Numbered from the stretch's first letter, positions 53,417-63,027 are shown. The stretch is DNA of 64,000 nt from Alloprevotella sp. oral taxon 473 str. F0040 (GCF_000318095.2 NZ_KB290717.1:367930-431929); one strand, 5' to 3'. Notes: generated from the sequence alone by a model not told the origin. Made by a program: numbers and translations.

Positions 53417-53646
53417 TGGACTTACCTGCAATTTACCGCTAAACCCCAGTCCATCTTCAGACACCATACCTGAAACAAATCAACAAAGAGGGAAAGTTAT
53501 CTCAGACTAACGCAATTAAAACGCTGTTTTTCTAGAAATACTTTGCTAAAATACTCCTCGTGCTAAAGAGAGACCCACCAACAAGAGGATGAGGATGCGG
53601 ACTATCATGATGAGCTCAACTCAATCTTTAGACCATTATCGTGCAA

Positions 53647-56526
53647 TTATTGATTTTTCTTCTTGGGTGGCTTGCTAAGTTTGTAAGAAATTTGGAGCAT
53701 AGCATAAGATGGCAGCGAGTTGTACCAGGTTTCTACGATGCCTTGCGCGTTAATCACCTTCGTCACGTTGCTGAGCCCACCGAAGATGTCGTAACCATCC
53801 AAAGCAACGCCTAAACGACCGCGAAGGAAGGTCTTTTCTAAACGAGCATTCGCCACAAAGCGCAGGTCGTTCATACTTGCATCGCTATACCCCTCACGTT
53901 GATAGAGCTTGCAGTCTGTATTAAACGCGAAGCCTGCAGGAAGAGAAATCTGAGCATTTAGTCCGTAGGTTACATCAAAACTATTAATAGTTTGGAAGTT
54001 CTTGCGCTCCGATGTAGCATGCCAATAGCGTGCTCCGATGCTTCCGTCTAGAATCACGCGTTTAATTTTGGCATTAAAACGGAGGTTTTGCTGCACCGCA
54101 AAGTTTTGTACCGTGCTTCGTTCCGTCACAAAGTCCACACTGTTGCGGAAGTCTGCCTTCGTCTCGCTGGTAAAGAGCGTCTGTCTGTCCTTGTCAAAAG
54201 GCCGTTCCCAAAACATTCTAGCCGCAGCATGCCAGTTTCCGTCTACATTTCTCGGAGAAAAAGTGCGCACACCAGTGGCAGCATCGTAAGTTTGTCCGTG
54301 CGCAATGGCATTGCGTGTGACGTCCCAAGCGGCGTCGATGAAAAACTTCTTGCCCTCTTTCCATTTCCACCAGCTTCTCGAGAAAGTCACCTTGTGCGAG
54401 GTGCTGCGCTGAAGATGAGGGTTGCCGCAATAGTGATTCAGCGGATCGGCGTTGTCGGTATAGTCAAGCAGATTGAACAGCTCGGGATAGGCAGCATGCA
54501 TGCGGTAGGTGATATGGCAATTGTCGAATCCCCAAGAGAGGGTGGGGAGGAAGAACAATTGGTTGCGTCGAGGATAAGCGTGCAAGGCGTCTCGGCGGTA
54601 GGTCAGGCGCTCGATGCTTCCGTTGACTGTGGGGGTAAAAGTTATATGCTGGTTGGGCAACTTCCCACCCAACCAAATTGTGCAGCGCGCACCGAGTGTG
54701 CCGTTCAGGGAGTTGTGACGGCTGTCGTAGGAGTTCGGGGTATCCAATGTTTGCAATAAGGCTGCTGTGGTGGAAGGCAGTGCGCCGAACTCCGGCGTGC
54801 TTGCGCCTAATCGGTCGAGGCGATAGAAATTGCGGTTGTCTTTGAGATGCGCTGCGCTGACCTCCAGAAAGGGGGTGATGCTTCCCCATTCGGGGCGATA
54901 AACGTATTCCGTTCGGAATTTGGCGTGAATTTTCGTTGTCGGCACATCGACATAACGCAACTGATGCTCGTTCGGCCGAAGGCTTTGCGCCGATTGGCCG
55001 TAGCGCAAGCGGTAGTCGGAGAAGGTGGTGCCGGTTTTGTGCTCGAAATCGGCATTGACTTCGATTTGAAAGTAATCGGGAGTGTGGGCTACTTTTGAAA
55101 AATAGTTTGCATTCACCTTCCCCGACCACGCATGCTCGCGACTCCTCTCTTGATTCTGCTGGCGGTTCACCAATAATTTCGCCAATCGTTCACTAGATGT
55201 CTGAAACAAACTGTCTAGTGACGCAGCGCGATAGGTATCTTTCGGATCGGCTGAAAATTCCGCTCCTTGGTGCAAGACGTCACTGCGGTGATGTTGATAA
55301 TACAATGCTCCAAAGACATTGAAGAATCCTTCATCTCTCTTTCTTTCATAGGCTTGCTCTGTCTGCACCTTGAAGTGACTACCCTCTGCTTCGCGACGTG
55401 TACGATGGAATGTACTATTGGGCAATGTGGGTTGAAAGGTTTCAGTGGCTGTGATGCTTTGGTTGAAAGTGTTTTGATGGTAGATTTTGGCGTGGCCCAC
55501 GTATTTCCATTGGTCCTTATCGCCTTTGACGAGGAATTCAAAGCCGGCAGTTTGCATCTCGGTGCGTCCGGAAGCCGAACCGTTGGCGTTCCAGTTGCCG
55601 GAAGTGCCCGGTTCGCGCGTGTCGTTGGTGTTGTTGGCATTGCCATATAGGGCTAGGCGCGAGTGGTCGGTGAAACGAAGTCCAAAGGCGCGTCCAAGAT
55701 ATCGGTTGGCTGTGCCATATCCGGCTCCAACATTGCCCACCCATCCGATGGAATACTCGCGTTTCAGATTGACGTCCACCACAAGGGGCAGGTCTTCTTT
55801 GCGCTCGTCTTTGCCTTTGGTGATAAAGCTCCAAGCGTGTTTCTTGCGATAAACCTTCACCTTGTTCACCATGTAGGCGGGCAAATTCTCCAATGCCACG
55901 CGAGGGTCTCCGCGAAAGAAATCTTCGCCATTGACCAAAAGACTGCTCACGTATTGACCATTAACGGTGATTTGTCCATCGCGCAGTTGAAAGCCAGGGA
56001 GCAACTTGATGAGTCCATCGAGCATCGAGCCCTCTGCCAACTGAAAGGCGTCGGCATTGTAAATGAGGGTATCTCCTTTCACAACCATGCGAATTTTGGA
56101 AGCACGCACTTCTGCTGCACCCAGTTCGACATCGCGACGCTTACCAATCTTCTTCAGTAGGATTTCTCCCACTGATCTGCGCCGTTCTCTGCGTCCCAAG
56201 TCGCGTTTGTAGAGATTGGCATACTGTGTGACGTAGCCTTCCTTCGAGAAACGAAAGATATAATCGGCACGCAACAGAAATAGTCCTCGAAACTCGTCCC
56301 CGAAATTGTAGGAGTAACGACCGTATGAATAGTTCTTATCAGTGTTGTGTTGCGAAACAAGGGAACTATCGGGACGTAGCACTTCGACTTTTACGCCTTT
56401 AAGCATTTCGTGCGTGAAACTGTCCATGACTTTGCCATAGACTTCAATACTATCGCGCTGCGATTGAGCATGAACAGATAACAAGGAAAATAGAAATAAT
56501 CCGAAAAATAAACGACGGAGATTCAT
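53647..56526 (-). CDS. Outer-membrane beta-barrel protein with TonB-type plug
   Basis: A 959-residue exported barrel protein (signal peptide ending LLSVHAQ). An N-terminal carboxypeptidase-regulatory-like domain (VYGKVMDSFTHEMLKGVKVE, residues 28-110) precedes a plug with VVKGDTLIYNADAFQLAEGS, MLDGLIKLLPGFQLRDGQIT and VNGEDFFRGDPRVALENLPA. Many aromatic-rich beta strands follow, forming the large barrel. It belongs to the outer-membrane beta-barrel family common in Bacteroidales, distinct from SusC; no SusD gene adjoins it. Its ligand is unknown. GC content is raised around 54600-55700. Confidence 0.92.
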   Translation of the reverse strand: MNLRRLFFGLFLFSLLSVHAQSQRDSIEVYGKVMDSFTHEMLKGVKVEVLRPDSSLVSQHNTDKNYSYGRYSYNFGDEFRGLFLLRADYIFRFSKEGYVTQYANLYKRDLGRRERRRSVGEILLKKIGKRRDVELGAAEVRASKIRMVVKGDTLIYNADAFQLAEGSMLDGLIKLLPGFQLRDGQITVNGQYVSSLLVNGEDFFRGDPRVALENLPAYMVNKVKVYRKKHAWSFITKGKDERKEDLPLVVDVNLKREYSIGWVGNVGAGYGTANRYLGRAFGLRFTDHSRLALYGNANNTNDTREPGTSGNWNANGSASGRTEMQTAGFEFLVKGDKDQWKYVGHAKIYHQNTFNQSITATETFQPTLPNSTFHRTRREAEGSHFKVQTEQAYERKRDEGFFNVFGALYYQHHRSDVLHQGAEFSADPKDTYRAASLDSLFQTSSERLAKLLVNRQQNQERSREHAWSGKVNANYFSKVAHTPDYFQIEVNADFEHKTGTTFSDYRLRYGQSAQSLRPNEHQLRYVDVPTTKIHAKFRTEYVYRPEWGSITPFLEVSAAHLKDNRNFYRLDRLGASTPEFGALPSTTAALLQTLDTPNSYDSRHNSLNGTLGARCTIWLGGKLPNQHITFTPTVNGSIERLTYRRDALHAYPRRNQLFFLPTLSWGFDNCHITYRMHAAYPELFNLLDYTDNADPLNHYCGNPHLQRSTSHKVTFSRSWWKWKEGKKFFIDAAWDVTRNAIAHGQTYDAATGVRTFSPRNVDGNWHAAARMFWERPFDKDRQTLFTSETKADFRNSVDFVTERSTVQNFAVQQNLRFNAKIKRVILDGSIGARYWHATSERKNFQTINSFDVTYGLNAQISLPAGFAFNTDCKLYQREGYSDASMNDLRFVANARLEKTFLRGRLGVALDGYDIFGGLSNVTKVINAQGIVETWYNSLPSYAMLQISYKLSKPPKKKNQ

Positions 56527-57098
56527 GATATAAGAAGAGAGGATTTAGACTAACAGAGTATTATGCACTAAATGTAAGCCTACCCATGAAGCGACTCATC
56601 CAAGTACTTGAAACAAAGATGCAGAAAAGCGTTCATACTAAGCAGCACAAATTTAACAACTCCAAGAGAAACAAACAAATATTTGAGTTGTTTTTTATCT
56701 CTAACCCGATGATACTCGAATATATCCTTTTCCTATCTGAGTCATAATCATCATCAAAACATTGCTTGTCACGAAACTTCGCTAGTGACTAACAAACGAA
56801 AAACATTATTATCCAAAAGATAATGCACAGAACATCAATAAGGAACAACAATCAAAGGTGCAAAAGAATCTTTTGCATGCGAGCATAGTAAGATCAACTC
56901 TTTCCTTGTCTAGCCATATCTATGACCTATGCTCATCTATCAACAATATATATATTCTTGTTAGCCCAGGAATCAAGAACTGAATCGAAAGCCAGCAAAA
57001 ACACACAGAACTGCAATCTAAGACATAAGAAAATACATTATTAGGCACCTCAGATAGCAGAAAATCACCGCAATGAACGAAAAATATGACTTAAACGT
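56527..57098. other. Gene-free AT-rich interval
   Basis: About 570 bases between the barrel gene and the rpmB promoter. No reading frame, RNA gene or repeat is supported. Promoters for the barrel gene (minus) should lie in the left part. Confidence 0.5.
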
Positions 57099-57129
57099 TT
57101 GGAAGTCTTAGAAGAAAGTCGTAAATTTG
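57099..57129 (+). promoter_or_regulatory. Promoter of the rpmB operon
   Basis: TTG at 57099-57101, a 20-base spacer and TAAATTTG at 57122-57129. Transcription should start near 57137, giving a leader of about 45 bases in which ribosomal-protein autoregulation could act. Confidence 0.7.
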
Positions 57130-57181
57130 CAACTCGATTGGGAATAACTACTACAACAGCAACAGAAAATTACAGATAGCA

Positions 57182-57442
57182 ATGTCTAAGATTTGTCAAA
57201 TTACCGGTAAGAAAGCCATGGTGGGCAACAACGTTTCGCACTCGAAGCGTCGCACCAAGCGTACATTCGACGCAAACTTGTTCACCAAGAAGTTCTACTA
57301 TGTAGAGCAAGATTGCTGGATTCAGCTCAAGATTTCCGCAGCTGGTCTCCGCTTCATCAATAAGGTTGGTCTCGACCAAGCACTCGAGAGTGCAGCTCAA
57401 AAGGGCTACCTCAACTGGAAAGATATTAAAGTAATCGGCTAA
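57182..57442 (+). CDS. rpmB: Ribosomal protein bL28
   Basis: An 86-residue large-subunit protein. [20 protein letters not shown], then [20 protein letters not shown], are typical. The CxxC zinc pairs of C+ paralogues are missing (a single Cys5), so this is the zinc-independent form. It heads a cluster with rpmG and DUF4295, the conserved Bacteroidota order. Confidence 0.97.
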   Translation: MSKICQITGKKAMVGNNVSHSKRRTKRTFDANLFTKKFYYVEQDCWIQLKISAAGLRFINKVGLDQALESAAQKGYLNWKDIKVIG

Positions 57443-57455
57443 TCCATATCACATC

Positions 57456-57644
57456 ATGGCAAAGAAAGCTAAAGGTAATCGCGTTCAGGTAATCCTCGAA
57501 TGCACCGAACATAAGGAAAGCGGTCTGCCCGGAACAAGCCGCTATATCACTACTAAGAATCGTAAGAATACCCCCGAGCGTTTGGAGTTGAAGAAGTACA
57601 ACCCCATCCTCAAGCGCATGACGGTTCACAAGGAAATCAAATAA
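57456..57644 (+). CDS. rpmG: Ribosomal protein bL33
   Basis: A 62-residue large-subunit protein: [40 protein letters not shown]. It has one Cys and no CxxC pairs, the zinc-independent (C-) type. It lies 13 bases after rpmB. Confidence 0.97.
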   Translation: MAKKAKGNRVQVILECTEHKESGLPGTSRYITTKNRKNTPERLELKKYNPILKRMTVHKEIK

Positions 57645-57679
57645 TCCAAGTAATCACCCTCTCTCGCACATAATTAACT

Positions 57680-57838
57680 ATGGCAAAAAAGACCGTCGCT
57701 TCGTTCCAAGCTGGTAAAACAGATGGACGTTCGTACACAAAAGTCATTAAGATGGAAAAGAGCCCTAAGACTGGCGCTTACTTCTTTAATGAGCAAATGG
57801 TTCGCAACGAGGATGTAGATGCATTCTTTAAGAACTAA
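57680..57838 (+). CDS. DUF4295 small protein
   Basis: A 52-residue basic protein reading MAKKTVASFQAGKTDGRSYT, then KVIKMEKSPKTGAYFFNEQM and a short tail. This is the DUF4295 family, found in Bacteroidota directly after rpmG. Its size, charge and constant place beside bL28 and bL33 suggest a ribosome-associated protein; that is inference. It begins 35 bases after rpmG and is followed by a terminator. Confidence 0.93.
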   Translation: MAKKTVASFQAGKTDGRSYTKVIKMEKSPKTGAYFFNEQMVRNEDVDAFFKN

Positions 57839-57889
57839 TCTATTGACAGATTCCCTTCTAGGTTTATAAAACTAGAATAATACTACATA

Positions 57890-57920
57890 GCTCTCGCAAT
57901 ATTTTGCGAGAGCTTCTTTT
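57890..57920 (+). terminator. Terminator after the DUF4295 gene
   Basis: GCTCTCGCAA (57890) pairs with TTGCGAGAGC (to 57913), followed by TTCTTTT. It separates the ribosomal cluster from ftsY. Confidence 0.85.
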
Positions 57921-58025
57921 GTATAGCCCAGCCCCTTGTATATACATGCGGAATAGCACTGTTTTAATACCAAGTAAACATGCAACTTTCAAGCTACCAA
58001 CACCTTTTATTTCAAGAATTTGTCG

Positions 58026-58033
58026 TACTTTTG
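58026..58033 (+). promoter_or_regulatory. Likely ftsY promoter (-7 box)
   Basis: TACTTTTG fits TAnnTTTG. It lies 17 bases before the chosen ATG at 58050 and downstream of the earlier ATG at 58020, which supports the later start. Confidence 0.5.
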
Positions 58034-58049
58034 CATAAACTCTATACTT

Positions 58050-59021
58050 ATGGGATTTTTCAGCTTCTTCTCAAAAAAAGAAAAAAAGGAGACACTTGAT
58101 AATGGTCTTCAGAATACTAAGACCAGTGTATTCACAAAGATAGCCCATGCTGTTGCGGGCAAATCAAAAGTAGATGATGATGTACTCGACAATCTTGAGG
58201 ACATCCTCATCACTAGTGACGTAGGTGTCGATACAACTCTGGACATCATTCATCGCATTGAAGAGCGTGTGGCACGCGACAAGTATGTAAGTACAAGCGA
58301 ACTCAATCTAATTCTCAAAGAGGAAATCACTCAACTCCTTGCTACAGATGGCAACGATGTTAGTGAAGAAAACCAAGGATTTGAGATACCATCATCAGAC
58401 AGCCCCTACGTTATCCTAGTGGTGGGTGTAAATGGTGTGGGAAAAACCACAACTATTGCCAAATTAGCTTACCAATTCAAGGAAGAAGGCAAAAAGGTGG
58501 TGCTTGGTGCAGCCGACACCTTCCGAGCTGCTGCAGTGGAACAACTGAGCATATGGGGAGAACGAACAGATGTACCCGTTGTAAAACAGAAGATGGGCGC
58601 TGATCCAGCTTCTGTGGCTTACGACACCTTGGCGCATGCCAAATCCATTGGTGCTGACGTTGTAATCATCGACACAGCAGGTCGTTTGCACAACAAGATT
58701 GGTTTGATGAATGAGCTCACCAAGATCAAGAAGGTGATGCAAAAGATTGATGCGAATGCTCCCCAAGAAGTATTGTTGGTTCTCGATGGAAGCACTGGGC
58801 AAAATGCTTTTGAACAAGCTAAACAGTTTGTAAAAGCCACAGAGGTGACAGCACTCGCCATAACAAAACTCGATGGTACTGCCAAAGGTGGCGTGGTCAT
58901 CGGCATATCCCATCAGATGCAAGTTCCCGTTAAGTACATTGGCTTAGGTGAAAAGATGACAGATCTACAACCCTTCAATGCCCGAGAATTTGTAGACTCC
59001 CTTTTCTCCAACGAGAAATAA
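58050..59021 (+). CDS. ftsY: Signal recognition particle receptor FtsY
   Basis: A 323-residue SRP receptor GTPase that docks ribosome-nascent chain complexes at the membrane. The NG domain has VVGVNGVGKTTTIAKLAYQF (G1), AADTFRAAAVEQLSIWGERT and DVVIIDTAGRLHNKIGLMNE (G3), and TKLDGTAKGGVVIGISHQ (G4). The acidic A domain of E. coli FtsY is almost absent; only a basic amphipathic start, MGFFSFFSKKEKKE, remains for membrane contact. It precedes rimO by 60 bases. Confidence 0.96.
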   Translation: MGFFSFFSKKEKKETLDNGLQNTKTSVFTKIAHAVAGKSKVDDDVLDNLEDILITSDVGVDTTLDIIHRIEERVARDKYVSTSELNLILKEEITQLLATDGNDVSEENQGFEIPSSDSPYVILVVGVNGVGKTTTIAKLAYQFKEEGKKVVLGAADTFRAAAVEQLSIWGERTDVPVVKQKMGADPASVAYDTLAHAKSIGADVVIIDTAGRLHNKIGLMNELTKIKKVMQKIDANAPQEVLLVLDGSTGQNAFEQAKQFVKATEVTALAITKLDGTAKGGVVIGISHQMQVPVKYIGLGEKMTDLQPFNAREFVDSLFSNEK

Positions 59022-59081
59022 CAAACTTTCGGGTACGATAGTTCCCTACTCTCCTCTAACACAACGACATAGACAGACATA

Positions 59082-60392
59082 ATGAAGCATACCATTGACG
59101 TAATCACTATGGGATGTTCTAAGAACCTTGTAGATTCAGAGAACCTCCTCCGCCAATTTGCAGCAATAGGCTGCGACTTTCACCATAATCCTGAGGTACT
59201 GCATGGGGACATTGCAGTGATTAACACCTGTGGATTTATAGGTGATGCTAAGGAGGAAAGTATCAATCAAATCCTTAGCCTGGTGGAACATAAAGCAGCT
59301 GGGCAGCTAAAAGAGGTCTACGTCATGGGATGTCTCTCTGAACGATATCGTGAGGAACTTAAAGCAGAAATCCCAGAAGTAGACAAATTCTATGGTAAGT
59401 TTGACTGGAAAGACATCATTAAAGATCTCACTACAACCGATAGTCTTGCAGCTGTAGCTTGTAATGCTCTTAATGCCCGTGTGCTTACAACTCCCAAGCA
59501 CTACGCCTATCTTAAAATATCAGAAGGCTGCAATCGCACCTGTGCTTACTGTGCAATTCCTCTTATTACGGGCAAACACCAGAGTCGTTCCATAGAAGAT
59601 ATTGTTAGCGAAGTAGAGGAATTAGTAAAAATAGGTGTACATGAGTTCCAGATTATCGCTCAAGAACTAACCTTCTATGGTGTTGACCGCTATGGCCGTC
59701 AGTGTCTTCCTGAACTAATAGAACGTATAGCCCAAACCCCTGGTGTCGAGTGGATTCGATTACATTACGCTTATCCAACAAAATTCCCAATGGAATTACT
59801 TCGCGTGATTCGTGAGTATAAGAACGTATGTAGTTATCTAGACATCGCGCTTCAGCACATTTCTGACCACATGCTCACTCGCATGCGTCGTCACATTACT
59901 AAGCAGGAAACCATAGATTTGCTGACTAAGTTTCGCGAAGAAGTACCAGGCATCACCATTCGCACCACTCTTATGGTTGGTTTCCCTGGAGAAACAGAAG
60001 AAGACTTCGAAGAACTCATGGAATTTGTTCGCCTTGCTCGTTTTGATCGAATGGGTGCATTTGCCTATAGTGAGGAAGAAGGCACATATGCAGGCGAGCA
60101 TTATGAAGATGATGTCCCATCTGAAGTGAAGCAAGATCGCTTGGATCGTCTCATGCAACTACAAGAACAAATTGCAGCTGAGCTTTCAGCTGAGAAAGTA
60201 GGCAAAATCTTCCGCATAATCATTGACAGAGTAGAAGAAGACTACTATATAGGCCGCACAGAATTTGATTCTCCAGAAGTAGACTGTGAAGTTCTTGTCT
60301 CCACCTCTGATTATCAACTTGAAGTTGGCCAATTCTACGAAGCCCGTATTACAGCTGCTGAGGAATTTGACCTATACGCAGAGATTGTATAA
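59082..60392 (+). CDS. rimO: Ribosomal protein uS12 methylthiotransferase RimO
   Basis: A 436-residue radical-SAM enzyme that methylthiolates an aspartate of ribosomal protein uS12. The N-terminal UPF0004 domain has VITMGCSKNLVDSENLL and INTCGFIGDAKEESI with the auxiliary cluster cysteines. The radical-SAM CxxxCxxC is in SEGCNRTCAYCAIPLITGKH. A TRAM domain closes the protein. Methylthio-tRNA enzymes (MiaB) differ in the first cysteine region, so RimO is preferred. Confidence 0.96.
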   Translation: MKHTIDVITMGCSKNLVDSENLLRQFAAIGCDFHHNPEVLHGDIAVINTCGFIGDAKEESINQILSLVEHKAAGQLKEVYVMGCLSERYREELKAEIPEVDKFYGKFDWKDIIKDLTTTDSLAAVACNALNARVLTTPKHYAYLKISEGCNRTCAYCAIPLITGKHQSRSIEDIVSEVEELVKIGVHEFQIIAQELTFYGVDRYGRQCLPELIERIAQTPGVEWIRLHYAYPTKFPMELLRVIREYKNVCSYLDIALQHISDHMLTRMRRHITKQETIDLLTKFREEVPGITIRTTLMVGFPGETEEDFEELMEFVRLARFDRMGAFAYSEEEGTYAGEHYEDDVPSEVKQDRLDRLMQLQEQIAAELSAEKVGKIFRIIIDRVEEDYYIGRTEFDSPEVDCEVLVSTSDYQLEVGQFYEARITAAEEFDLYAEIV

Positions 60393-60428
60393 CGCACCTT
60401 TCTTTCACATCTTATAAGTACCAGAACA

Positions 60429-60704
60429 ATGAATAACAAAGAGTTTATCAATGCATTGGCAACTCGTTTGCAGCAAAATTCTAAAACTGTAAAACAGCAT
60501 GTCGAAGCCCTGGTAGACACCATGGCTAACATGCTAGACGAAGGAGCCTCGCTCAACATACAAGGCTTTGGCACTTATGAGGTAAAAAAGAAGAAAGAAC
60601 GCATTATTGTACACCCTACTACCAAACAACGCCAACTCGTTCCCCCAAAACTTGTCATAGCTTTTAAGCCTAGTCAAACTCTAAAGGATAAAGTAAACGC
60701 GTAG
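60429..60704 (+). CDS. HU-family DNA-binding protein
   Basis: A 91-residue nucleoid protein with the HU/IHF fold: helices in MNNKEFINALATRLQQNSKT, LVDTMANMLDEGASLNIQGF and the DNA-clamping beta arm GTYEVKKKKERIIVHPTTKQ. The arm is less like canonical GRNPxTG. It is separated by only 6 bases from the HU-LysM fusion gene, so the two proteins are probably made together. Confidence 0.93.
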   Translation: MNNKEFINALATRLQQNSKTVKQHVEALVDTMANMLDEGASLNIQGFGTYEVKKKKERIIVHPTTKQRQLVPPKLVIAFKPSQTLKDKVNA

Positions 60705-60710
60705 TCTATC

Positions 60711-62288
60711 ATGGAAAAGAAATTTCAACCTCAAGATTTCGCAGCTCTACTCGCACAACAACAAGGCATCACTAAAGAAGAAGCCTTGGAATTTGTGCGC
60801 GCCTTTTTTGAGCTTACTGAAGAAGCCCTTATTAAGGATAGACTTGTGAAGGTAAGTGACTTTGGCACCACAAAACTCGTGGTAGTAAATGAGAGAGAGA
60901 GTGTGAACATTCACACTGGTGAGCGTTTTCAAATTGGAAAACACACCAAGATTACTTTTACACCAGACAACACGCTACGCGATTTAGTGAATCGTCCTTT
61001 TGCGTTGCTGACGACTACCACACTCTATGACGAAACTCCAGAGGATGAGCTTGATGCTGTTCCTTCAACCGAAAATGATATTTCTGATGAAATCGATATG
61101 GAATATTCATCTTCACCAGATTTTATCAATAAGATTTCTGATAGCAACGAGACTGCCCTTGAAGAAACTCAATTTCAAACTATCAACGAACAAGAAATAG
61201 CCAAAGATAATCGCCCAAGTCGAATAGATGCAGATGCGGCTCTTGAGGTTCCAGCAGAGGATTCAAGAAAAGATGACACAGAATCTTTGAATCTCCAGGA
61301 AAAAACAGTTCTCAATTCTACAAAAGCTATAGACCTTGGCTCTCAAGCCCTTTCGATTGCTTCAGAGAAAAACAACGAAACATCAGAGGAAAACGAAACT
61401 TTGAAAGATTTCAACCCAGATGCATCATTTGCAGAATCAACAGATTCGCTTGAAGAGGAACAAGAAATAGTCATTATTGAAGAGTCTCCAGAGTATTCTT
61501 CTGAGCAAAATGAAACAAAAGAAGGAGAGGTTAATCTAACTCATAGACCAACAACTACTCAAACACTCCCCCCCTCGTCGGACGAAGTAGTTCCCCACGT
61601 CACTAATATTCAAGGCGAAATCCGTGTCAAAACTGAAAACATAGACTCCAAAGTACGCCACCATCGCACTCCCTTCAACGTGCTTCTTTTAGCTTTTGTA
61701 ACTTTGTTGGTTGTTTTAGCATATTTCGCAGGCTACTATCATTGGCTTTGTCCCAACTGCCCCCAAGGGCACCCATCTATACACGATCTTCCCCTCGTTA
61801 GTCCAAATACATCTCTAGAAACGTCATCTCTGGAACACACGACGACAAAATCAGACGCGCAAAGAGCCACTAATGATAGCAAAACAATACCCGCCAACTC
61901 TTCAAAAGATACAGCGACTAAGGCAGGGCTAACGACCACTACCACGCAACAAACACCCAAAGCAAAAGAAAGTATAGCAACACCTCAGAAAGAAGTGTCA
62001 CCAGAGGTACAACGCATTATTGTGAAAAGTCAGCAACTGACAGCTCAAGATAAAGGAAGGCTCCTTTCTAAAGCAAGAGAGTGGCAACAACTTCCACATG
62101 GAAAATCTATGATTGTTGGCACATATTCTACCCACGTAGTAAAAGCAGGCGAAAGTCTTCCACGCTTAGCTAAGCATTATTATGGGAATCCGAACTACGC
62201 CAACTACATTATTCTACATAATCACATTGAACATCCTGATGTAATTAAAGTTGGCCAGAAACTCAAAATACCACAATTGCTTCAATAA
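60711..62288 (+). CDS. HU-like DNA-binding, transmembrane and LysM fusion protein
   Basis: A 525-residue protein. Residues 1-95 form an HU/IHF-like domain (ITKEEALEFVRAFFELTEEA, VSDFGTTKLVVVNERESVNI, HTGERFQIG). A long acidic linker of about residues 105-300 follows. A single membrane helix lies at about 322-344 (VLLLAFVTLLVVLAYFAGYY), preceded by basic KVRHHR, which puts the N-terminus inside. After a Thr/Ser-rich periplasmic stretch, a LysM domain ends the protein (THVVKAGESLPRLAKHYYGN, then VIKVGQKLKIPQL). It could tie DNA to peptidoglycan. It lies 6 bases after the HU gene. Confidence 0.85.
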   Translation: MEKKFQPQDFAALLAQQQGITKEEALEFVRAFFELTEEALIKDRLVKVSDFGTTKLVVVNERESVNIHTGERFQIGKHTKITFTPDNTLRDLVNRPFALLTTTTLYDETPEDELDAVPSTENDISDEIDMEYSSSPDFINKISDSNETALEETQFQTINEQEIAKDNRPSRIDADAALEVPAEDSRKDDTESLNLQEKTVLNSTKAIDLGSQALSIASEKNNETSEENETLKDFNPDASFAESTDSLEEEQEIVIIEESPEYSSEQNETKEGEVNLTHRPTTTQTLPPSSDEVVPHVTNIQGEIRVKTENIDSKVRHHRTPFNVLLLAFVTLLVVLAYFAGYYHWLCPNCPQGHPSIHDLPLVSPNTSLETSSLEHTTTKSDAQRATNDSKTIPANSSKDTATKAGLTTTTTQQTPKAKESIATPQKEVSPEVQRIIVKSQQLTAQDKGRLLSKAREWQQLPHGKSMIVGTYSTHVVKAGESLPRLAKHYYGNPNYANYIILHNHIEHPDVIKVGQKLKIPQLLQ

Positions 62289-62347
62289 ATAAAGGCAATC
62301 CGGGAATTCTTGACAGGAAAGCTCTCTCATTATTGCTATATTTCTCC

Positions 62348-62406
62348 AATACCCCCATCTAACGACCACGACATCGCGGTAAGTTAGACGGGGGTATTCT
62401 TGTTGT
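62348..62406 (+). terminator. Terminator after the HU-LysM gene
   Basis: AATACCCCC (62348) pairs with GGGGGTATT (62390-62398), extended by TCTAAC and GTTAGA. TCTTGTTGTT follows. It ends the ftsY-rimO-HU-LysM region. Confidence 0.8.
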
Positions 62407-62541
62407 TACTAAGAATTCGTTTCTAACAGGCGCCCCTGCCTCAAACAGCACATGATTTCACAGCTCGTTCACGAACAATAGTAACAATCAATTACAGAAA
62501 GGTGATTGAAGGCAACTTAATTAGTTTACTATCTTTTCTAG

Positions 62542-63027
62542 TTATAGTGCAGAGGAATCAAATTGAAAAGGTAGAAGATAACTTATTCCATCGAGCTCGT
62601 AAACCGCATTCTCACCGTAAAGCAAAACACGAATAGGCACTTTATAGCGAGTTTCCGTTTCGATAAGAACTTGTCGGCAGATGCCACAGGGACTAATAGG
62701 TTGCTCCAAAAAATTAACCTCATCAGCTCTTCTCGCAGCAATGGCAATACACACTGGAGCTACATCAGGATATTGAGCATTAGCATAAAACATGGCCGTA
62801 CGCTCTGCACAAGATCCAGCAGGATATGCAGCATTCTCTTGATTGCTACCACAAACGACGACACCGTTCTCTAAGCGAAGAGCAGCCCCCACACAAAAAT
62901 GAGAATATGGTGAGTAACTTGTTTGAGTGGCAGCCTTAGCTTGAGTCACCAAATCACAATCTTCTATTGATAAACCTTCACCTTTGGGATAGACAGTATA
63001 AGGAAGGATATGTTGAGCTTTAGGCAT
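62542..63027 (-). CDS. cdd: Cytidine deaminase
   Basis: A 161-residue tetrameric-type zinc enzyme that deaminates cytidine and deoxycytidine for pyrimidine salvage. The active site has CAE at residues 73-75 (GSCAERTAMF; here Cys takes the place often held by His) and PCGICRQVL with Cys114 and Cys117. SYSPYSHFCVGAAL and the substrate-binding NQENAAYPAG are typical. It is convergent with the HU-LysM gene. Confidence 0.93.
   Translation of the reverse strand: MPKAQHILPYTVYPKGEGLSIEDCDLVTQAKAATQTSYSPYSHFCVGAALRLENGVVVCGSNQENAAYPAGSCAERTAMFYANAQYPDVAPVCIAIAARRADEVNFLEQPISPCGICRQVLIETETRYKVPIRVLLYGENAVYELDGISYLLPFQFDSSAL

Larger units (their letters stand above)
52971..53646. other. Long gene-free interval with hairpin and repeat array
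   Basis: About 675 bases between the rRNA methyltransferase and the outer-membrane barrel gene, with no credible reading frame. It contains the plus-strand hairpin at 53192 and repeat array B at 53268. Promoters for the minus-strand methyltransferase should lie near 52990-53060. Confidence 0.5.

Noticed and set aside
54088-55852. Several plus-strand and minus-strand frames of 100-220 residues inside the barrel gene
   Set aside because: They lie in a GC-raised part of the real gene, where stop codons are rarer in other frames, and none resembles a protein family.
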